Origin: Molossus alvarezi
Taxonomy: Eukaryota; Chordata; Mammalia; Chiroptera; Molossidae
Direction: 5' to 3'
Length of the DNA stretch: 64,000 nucleotides
Assembly: GCA_037176705.1 (NCBI GenBank)
Contig: CM073886.1
Coordinates: 87,641,501 to 87,705,500 of the forward strand
Shown: positions 57,803-64,000 of the stretch, piece after piece
How the letters are laid out: each line of letters starts with the position of its first letter
Position numbering within the stretch: the first letter of the stretch is position 1
Position numbers and translations under genes: made by a program
Notes under the pieces: generated by a model
Databases searched by the model: none
Seen by the model: the letters and a program-made list of their open reading frames with translations, nothing else
Told to the model about the DNA's origin: nothing

Positions 57803-60447
57803 CTAAGGAAAGCTGCCTTTGTCCACAGTGCCTTGCGATGGAAGCTGCCCTAAACTGTACCTCTGCAATGGCATGTGCTTATTGGACTAGAGGTACACAC
57901 ATGACTGGAGGGCAGTCAGTTCATAGGCAGGTGAGTAGCTTGTAGGGTAGTCTGACAGGAAAAGCTCTGACCAATGGGAGTTAAGTAATTACAGTGGTAA
58001 ACAGCCCCTTTCTGGAATTTGAACTGAGAAATATGGAGATGATCAGCCAGCTGTTTGGGGCTCAGGGCATGGTGAGAGTGGAGGTGGATAGTTAGGGAAA
58101 AGAGAAGCCACACACATTACTCTGTGTAACTCAACAGGAACCCTCATTACTTGAAGTAGCCTAAGTAAAATGATTTCTGTTCTTTGCATCCCAAAGAACA
58201 TAATTAACCCAGGGTTATGCTAGAGCTCAGCTTCGGCCTAGTAATGCTTAAGCCCTCTAGGGAATGTGGATTAAGTACAATTAGAAGTATGGAAATAGAA
58301 AAATAGTTTCAAAACCTTGTTTTTTCCCTTCAAGGGCCAGCTACTGCATAGGAATCAGCTGGAGAGCAGCCCGTGTTGGCCAGGTGAGGGGTGATCTGAG
58401 CTCATCGAGTGCTGCTCTTCTGTTTTTTCTTGCTTCATTTATTCATGTCACAGCCAACTTTCTTACATATCCCTGGGACTAATTTTTTTTTTTTTTAACT
58501 TCTCTTCCTAAGTTATTCTTGACATCTTGTTCTACTTCCAGTGGAGTAGCCCTAGGAAAAATGTAGCTGTCAATTGTGCAAAAAGACACATATTTTCTTG
58601 GTATATGTCTTTTTCCTTTCTGTTGGACTGTGCTAATGGATCCCTGGAGTCTGCAGCAGGCTGAGGCAGGAGCTGCACAAAATGACCTCTCCAGACCTTA
58701 TGCAGGTTAGCCATGCTAAGGAAAGAATTCCAATATAGTCATTTCCCAACCCCTAATTATAGAATGTCTATACAATTGTTTGATGCTTTTCCTGTTCTTT
58801 AATGGTTCAATAGAGGTGAGTTTGTTGGTCTTCAGATGTATACCCAACTAATTTGGTCAGGAATGTCAGAGAACTTATGATTGACAGTAATTTGCTTTCT
58901 AGGATGCATTAAAATCTGTGGTGTGTGGGCATGTTACTTGTAATAACACCCACTACGCAGAGTGGCCTATTTAAATGAGGCATGCATAGGGTTGCACTAT
59001 GCAAAATGGACCCTGATTCATAGGAATTGTTCTGTAGCCTGAACACCCTGGGTAAACATGACATAAGTTCAGAGGGCTCATCTTCCTCACGGGTGCCTCT
59101 CAGCATTGCACAGTTTAGCTATGTTTAGGGGCAGACTAGGAAAACCAATCATCAAGTTGGCATTAATGTGGAGAAAGGGACACTTCTGTTTGTTAATGCA
59201 CTACCTCCAAGGTCCTGCCCTGCAAAGGCTTAGGTCCAGGAGGGGAAACAGAGGTGAAAGGCCTGGAGGTCCATGTTCTTTCTTGCCTGGGCCATCAGTG
59301 ACACTTTGCCACATCCAGTGGATATTTTGGAGAGCACCTGAGTGTCAGTGCAGGGACTGGCTTGAGCCTGTGGGCTGTCTGGGGTGGTTACTATAGGAAC
59401 ATGCTAGAGTGGGTAGCAGTTTAGCACATAGGAAAAGGAAAAAGGAATCTTATAGTATTTCCAGCTTCAGATTTTGTTGTAAACTCCAGAAATCTAAGCT
59501 TTTCCATATCTATGTTTTCTTCTCATAAATGGAGATGCTAAACATTGCTGTTAGCTTTAATGCCAAGACTTAATCCTCACATATATTATTGCAACAATTT
59601 TTGTTTATGTGAACTATATCTAGGTTTTTAAAAATAAAGATGTAAGTTAGATTTTCTCAGAAAATTAATATCTGGGGAAATATGGCTGGTTGAAAAGTAG
59701 ATGAGGAAGATCTAGCTATCTATCAATTTCCATTAAACTTTATTAAGAGGTCACAGTGTTAATAGGTAGATGACATTTATTTAGGTATTTAAAGCATTGT
59801 CGGTAAAATGTCTCTCCAGAATCACAAACTCAATGCTGGTAATTGGAGGAGGGAAGGAAAGAACTCTCATGGATTAGAACCTGGTTATCCTGAGGAAATC
59901 CAGAGGGGAAATTAATAGTTTATTTCTGTGATGCAGAGGGATTAATGGCAGATTACTGCAGTGATCTCTACCAGAAGCAATTTGGTTTATTCTATCATTT
60001 CTATTTTCCCACTTGGTTATGAGAACATTTCCAACTTACATATTTCACAGCCCACACGTAAATTCTGAAAGCAGTGTCATTTAACTTACAACTTAATATA
60101 GACCTGTCAGTGAACACTTCCCATTTATATAGAGTCATGGTTTCCTCTGCAAAATCTTCAAAGAGAACAAAGTAAATGGCATAAACAGAACATAAGGTCA
60201 ATGTCTCCTGTTTCTATGTGATGCTGACATGACTTTGCAGTTGGTGAGAAATACTGCTCCCACCTCATGAGACAAGGTTGTGATGGCCACCCACAGGAAC
60301 CCTCTGCCCTGCTGCGGACTAGGACAGACCATACAATTTGTGGATTAAATGCAAAGTTAGTGAACAGTAGAAATTAGAAAAAATTATGAGACATTCCAGA
60401 GGCCATAAAGAATGAGGGACTTGGGCAATATTATGCAACATTCTCTT
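57803..60447. other. Intergenic, repeat-poor block
   Basis: No gene. No repeat that I can name over 2.6 kb. Short T-run at 58485-58497. Confidence 0.4.
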
Positions 60448-60464
60448 AAAAATTTGCCCCATTT

Positions 60465-60795
60465 GACCTGGAGAGTATCATGCTTAGTGAAATAAGCCAA
60501 TTAGAGAATGACAAATACTACATGATCACACTTATTTGTAGAATAAAATGAACAAAATAAGCTGATGAACAAAATAGACCCAGAGACATAGAAAGGATTA
60601 TGGTTCAGACTGACAAACCTCAGAGGAGGGGGGTGAGGGGGAGGTAGATAAACCAAAGAACTTATATGCATGTATGTATAACTGATAGACATAGGCAACA
60701 ATGCTGGGGGTGGGGGTGGGGAGGACATGGGATCGGGAGGAGGGTGTCTGTGGGGAAAAAGGAGAAACATCTGTAACAAAAATTAATTGATAGAA
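60465..60795 (+). mobile_element. Young 5'-truncated LINE-1 3' end
   Basis: 331 bp between perfect 17-bp duplications AAAAATTTGCCCCATTT (60448-60464, 60796-60812). It opens in the end of ORF2-type text ('CTGGAGAGTATCATGCTTAG') and continues into the G-rich 3' UTR and 'AACATCTGTAAC'. It shares its 3' UTR phrases with the HAL1 copies, so it is a likely relative of the L1 that mobilises them. Confidence 0.9.
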
Positions 60796-60812
60796 AAAAA
60801 TTTGCCCCATTT

Positions 60813-61397
60813 ATCCTCATTGTAAAAATATTCAAACAATCTAGAGTATATAGACTAAAAGGCAAATATCAAATCTCATCTCTCCTGAATTTTACTCTCC
60901 TCCCCAGAGGTAACCATTGTTTGGTGTTTTCTTTATGTGCAGACTTTTCACGCACAAGTATATGTATGTATTAAAGTGTGCCGGTTTTTTAAAAAAGTAA
61001 ATGAGATGATATTGTATATATACACATTGTCTTGTCATTGAACAATATGTCTTAGAGATATAGAGCAACTGCATTCTTTTATATGTAGTATGGCTCTCCT
61101 TTAGGTGGACATTAGGCTTCTTTATGGCAAACAATACTGCAGTGAATGTCCTTGTTTATGCTTCTTTGTGCACAGGCACACACATTTCTCTAGAATAGAG
61201 GTTTACCAGTGGAATTTCTGGGTAGAACTGTATATTTATAATATTGACAGATGTTGCCAAATTGCTTCCTAAAAAAATACTGATTTTCATTGCCACCACC
61301 AGGGTATGAGAGTATCCATTTTTCCAATATCCTTGACAACTCTGGACAGTATCAATCTTGTTAATGTTTGCCAATGTGGTATATGAAGAATGACTTA
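60813..61397 (-). mobile_element. Old L1M 3' region (left part)
   Basis: 'CCCCAGAGGTAACCATTG', 'ATTGAACAATATGTCTTAG', 'TGGACATTAGGCTTC', 'AGGTTTACCAGTGGAATTTC' and 'GCCAATGTGG' follow a reverse L1M. It continues beyond the MITE at 61702 ('GAGCATTTCTTTTTCTATAC', 'ACTGGCAATTTGTTC') to about 61985. Host of both the L1 and the MITE insertions. Confidence 0.72.
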
Positions 61398-61699
61398 CAG
61401 TGATACCTCGGTTCTCGAACATAATTCGTTCCAGGAGGACGGTCGAGAACCGAATTTGTTCGAGAACCGAAGCAATGAAACCCAATAGGAAAGCGTGACT
61501 CCACAAAGCGTGATTCTCTCTCTGCACGCACACTGATGACGCCAGCAAGGCGCGCTGGGCCGAATGAACGCCATTCGGCTCATCTCGGAAGTTCGAGTTC
61601 CAAATATTTGTTCGGATTCCGAGGCAAATTTTCTCGAATCTCCTGGTCGAATACCGATTTGGTCGAAAACCGAGGCGTTCGAGAACCGAGGTATCACTG
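61398..61699. mobile_element. TA-flanked MITE with perfect 23-bp inverted ends
   Basis: 302 bp. Left end CAGTGATACCTCGGTTCTCG... (61398-61420); right end (61677-61699) is its exact complement over 23 bases. TA on both sides (61396-61397, 61700-61701). Inner variants of 'GTTCTCGAAC/GTCGAGAACCGAA' repeat the end motif. The CAG terminus and TA target suggest the Tc1/mariner-pogo (Tigger-like) superfamily. No transposase frame. It interrupts an old L1M. Confidence 0.92.
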
Positions 61700-61701
61700 T
61701 A

Positions 61702-61985
61702 GTTGTTTAAATTTCTATTTCTATGATTAGTAAAATTTGAGCATTTCTTTTTCTATACCAACTGGCAATTTGTTCTTCTGTAAAATGTCTGCTCTTGTCC
61801 GCTGTACATTTTTTCTTATTGTGTTATTTGTTATTTTATTGACTTACAGTTATTTCTTAGGTATTTTCTGGATATATATGACTTGGATTTTTATATTTTA
61901 CATATTTTATATACTTTGATGCTTGTTTTTTTTCTTTATCCATGGTGTCTTTCTTTTACCCAGAAGTATATGTAGTTGAATCTGT
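61702..61985 (-). mobile_element. Old L1M 3' region (right part)
   Basis: Continuation of the L1M split by the MITE: 'AAATTTGAGCATTTC', 'TGCTCTTGTCCGCTG'. Strongly diverged. Confidence 0.55.
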
Positions 61986-62000
61986 CAGTCCTTTCCTTTA

Positions 62001-62208
62001 AAAAAAATTTTTTTTTCTTTATTGATTTCACAGAGAGAGGAAGGGGAAGGGAGAGAGATAGAAACATTGATGAGAGAGAACATCGATTGGCCACCTCCTG
62101 CATGCCCCCCTCTGGGGATTTGGCCCACAACCTGGGCATGTGCTCTGACTGGGAATCAAACTGGTGACTTCTTGGTGCATGGGTCAACGCTCAGCCACAC
62201 TGGCTAGG
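62001..62208 (-). mobile_element. Ves SINE (B-type)
   Basis: Reverse copy from 'TTTCTTTATTGATTTCACAG' to 'GCCACACTGGCTAGG', flanked by perfect 15-bp duplications CAGTCCTTTCCTTTA (61986-62000, 62209-62223). Confidence 0.93.
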
Positions 62209-62732
62209 CAGTCCTTTCCTTTATGGCATAATAATTTTATACCTGCTCCAAGACTATAGAAATATTTTCCCTAGTATTCTGTAGTTAAAAAAATTATTTG
62301 GCCCTCTAATGATTCTGATTTGTAGTTTTGTGTAATGTGTGAGGTAGAGAAACTTTCCTTTTTATTTTTATTTTTTTAATCTTTATTGTTGAATGTATTA
62401 CAGATGTTCCTCATTTTTCTCCCCATTGACCCCCCTCATCCCCACTCCTATCCTGCTCCTGCCTTTTCCCACACTGTTGTCTGTGTCTATTGGTTATGCA
62501 TATATGCATATAAGTTCTTTGGTTTATTTCTTCCCACCCCCAACCCCCCCTTCTCTTTGAGGTTTGTCAGTCTAGCAACCAATTTGTACTTCTTAATCCC
62601 TTCACCTTTTTCACCCATTCCCCCAACACCCCTCCCATCTGGCAACCAACAAAATGTTCTCTGTATCTATGAGAATGTTTCTGTTCTGCTTGTTCATTTT
62701 GTTTGTAGATTCAATTGTCGATAGATATATAT

Positions 62733-63416
62733 TCATTGCCATTTTGTTTGTTCATATTTTTTATCTTTTTCTTCAAGAAGATCCTTCATTTCATATAATA
62801 ATGGTTTGGTGGTGATGAATTCCTTTAGCTTTTCCTTGTCTGGGAAACTCTTTATATGGCCATTGATTCTAAATGGCAGCTTTGCAGGATAATCTTGGTT
62901 GTAGGTTCTTGCTTTTCATCACTCTGAATATTTCTTGCCACTCTCTTCTGGCCTGCAAAGTTTCTTTTGAGAAATCAACTGACAGTCTTATGGGAACTCC
63001 CTTGTAGGTACTAACTGCTTTTCTCTTGCTGCTTTTAAGATTCTCTCTTTGTCTTGAACCTTTTGCATTTTGATGATGATGGGTCTTGGTGTGGGCCTCT
63101 TGGGGTTCATTTTGTTTGGGACTCTCTGTGCTTTCTGGACATGTATGTCTGTTTCCTTCACCAAGTTAGGGAAGTTTTTTGCCATTATTGTTTCAAATAG
63201 GTTTTCGATTTCTTGTTCTCGCTCTTTTCCTTCTGGAACCCCCAAGATGCGAATGTTGGCACGTTTGAAGTTGTCCCAGAGGCTCCTTACGCTATCCTAA
63301 TTTTTTTGGATTCTTTTTTCTTTTTGCTGTTCTGATTGGGTGTTTTTTGCTTCCTTATATTCCAAAGCGATGGTTTGCTTCTTGACTTTACCTATTCTAA
63401 TATATATATATATATG

Positions 63417-63455
<39 letters not shown>

Positions 63456-63946
63456 TATCCTCACCCTAGGACATTTTTCCATTTTTTGTTCAGATAGAGT
63501 GGGAGGGAGAGAGAGGAACAGAGAGAAAGAAACATCGATGTGAAAGGAACACATCGAGTGGCTGCCACCCACACGACCGACCAGGGCCCGGGACAAACTG
63601 CAACCGAGGTATGCGCCCTTAGCAGGAACCGAACCCTGGTCTCTCAGGACCTCAGGCCGAAGCTCTAACCGCTGAGCCAAACCAGCCAGGGCCCTACTCT
63701 ACTATTGAATCTATGTAAATTATTCTTTATTTCAGTTAGTGCCTCCTTTATTTATGACTGGCCCAATTTTATGCTCTTGAGACGCTCACTAAATTCGCGG
63801 AGGTTCTCACTAAGTCCATTGAGCATCCTTATAAGCAGTATTTTGAACTCAGCATCTGTTAGGTTGCTTATCTCCATTTTGCTTAGTTCTTTTCCTGGGG
63901 TTTTGTTCTGTTCTTTCATTTGGGACCTGTTTCTTTGTCTCCTCAC
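62733..63946 (-). pseudogene. HAL1 ORF1 remnant, copy 2
   Basis: The frame is the same as copy 1: QTIALEYKEAKNTQSEQQKE and LGVPEGKEREQEIENLF are nearly identical. The initiator is changed to GTG (complement of CTCACTTTGG near 63944). The same TAG follows RIQKN (near 63296-63298). A one-base deletion in the QLVPTREFP region (near 63000-63010) shifts the frame, and a SINE with TA run splits the coiled coil. It is a dead copy, but the TAG is shared with copy 1 and so predates both. Confidence 0.85.
63400..63692 (-). mobile_element. Ves SINE (A-type) with (TA)n tail inside HAL1
   Basis: Reverse copy from 'TTTTATCCTCACCCTAGGAC' to 'AACCAGCCAGGGC'. Its tail is replaced by an alternating TA/TATG run at about 63400-63454. 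Short target copies CCTATTCTA (63391-63399) and CCTACTCTA (63693-63701). Confidence 0.9.
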
Positions 63947-64000
63947 TTTGGCTGCCTCCCTGTGTTTGTTTCTGTGTATTACTTAACAAGAGATATGGGG

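Larger units (their letters stand above)
62360..64000 (-). mobile_element. HAL1-type (ORF1-only) LINE-1, copy 2, partial
   Basis: Reverse copy running off the right edge. It starts with a T-rich tail (complement of the AATAAAGATTAAAA end), then the 3' UTR (complement phrases GGTTTGTCAG, ATATGCATATAAGTTC), then ORF1 directly. As in copy 1, no ORF2 lies between ORF1 and the 3' UTR. A Ves SINE and a TA run interrupt ORF1. The 5' UTR is outside the window. Confidence 0.88.

Overview
This is a mammalian nuclear segment, most likely from a bat of the vesper-bat group. The basis is 27 Ves-type SINEs (heads ending in CCGGCCAGGGC on the complementary strand, tails with TCCTCACCTGAGGA or AATCAATAAAG), most with legible target-site duplications, alongside mammal-wide MIR, MER5, MLT1, Tigger and L1M relics. 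There is no bacterial or viral gene organisation apart from an integrated provirus.

The only host coding sequence I can support is at the left edge. Exon 1 of the zinc transporter gene SLC30A5 (ZnT5) lies on the minus strand (coding part 726-805, splice donor at 725), inside a CpG island (about 430-1270), with part of intron 1 at 1-725. A 13-codon upstream ORF ends 8 bases before the start codon. Everything right of about 1.3 kb lies upstream of this gene and looks like intergenic, gene-poor DNA. That agrees with the large gene-poor interval on this side of SLC30A5 in human (my recollection of synteny; not checked).

The intergenic part is layered transposon history. A class II (betaretrovirus-like) provirus at 7554-16584 has a 6-bp target duplication, both LTRs, a tRNA-Lys-like primer site and decayed gag, dUTPase/protease, pol and env. 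It sits in an older L1M fragment and was later hit by five Ves SINEs. From 21 to 24 kb come an older solo LTR and a cluster of SINEs. From 27.4 to 28.7 kb is an L1 3' end. From 34 to 43 kb are MLT1, L1M, a mariner-type MITE and copies of an unnamed old repeat. From 45.76 to 48.03 kb is a complete, young-looking LINE-1 derivative with only ORF1 (a HAL1, 'half-L1'), flanked by a perfect 13-bp duplication. A second copy in reverse runs off the right end (62.36-64.0 kb). Both copies join ORF1 directly to the 3' UTR, and both carry the same in-frame TAG between the coiled-coil and RNA-binding halves of ORF1. A 302-bp TA-flanked MITE with perfect 23-bp inverted ends lies at 61,398-61,699.

The most interesting points are the ORF2-less lineage with its inherited ORF1 stop and a promoter-like 7 x 15-bp GC-rich array; the uORF and a possible 22-nt micro-exon in SLC30A5; the near-perfect palindromic MITE; unusual SINE structures (head-only, tailless, two insertions at one target) and a strong strand bias of the SINEs; and a CpG-enriched unique stretch near 30 kb. 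I see no CRISPR array, operon or other prokaryote-like system. Repeat family names are from memory and should be read as approximate.
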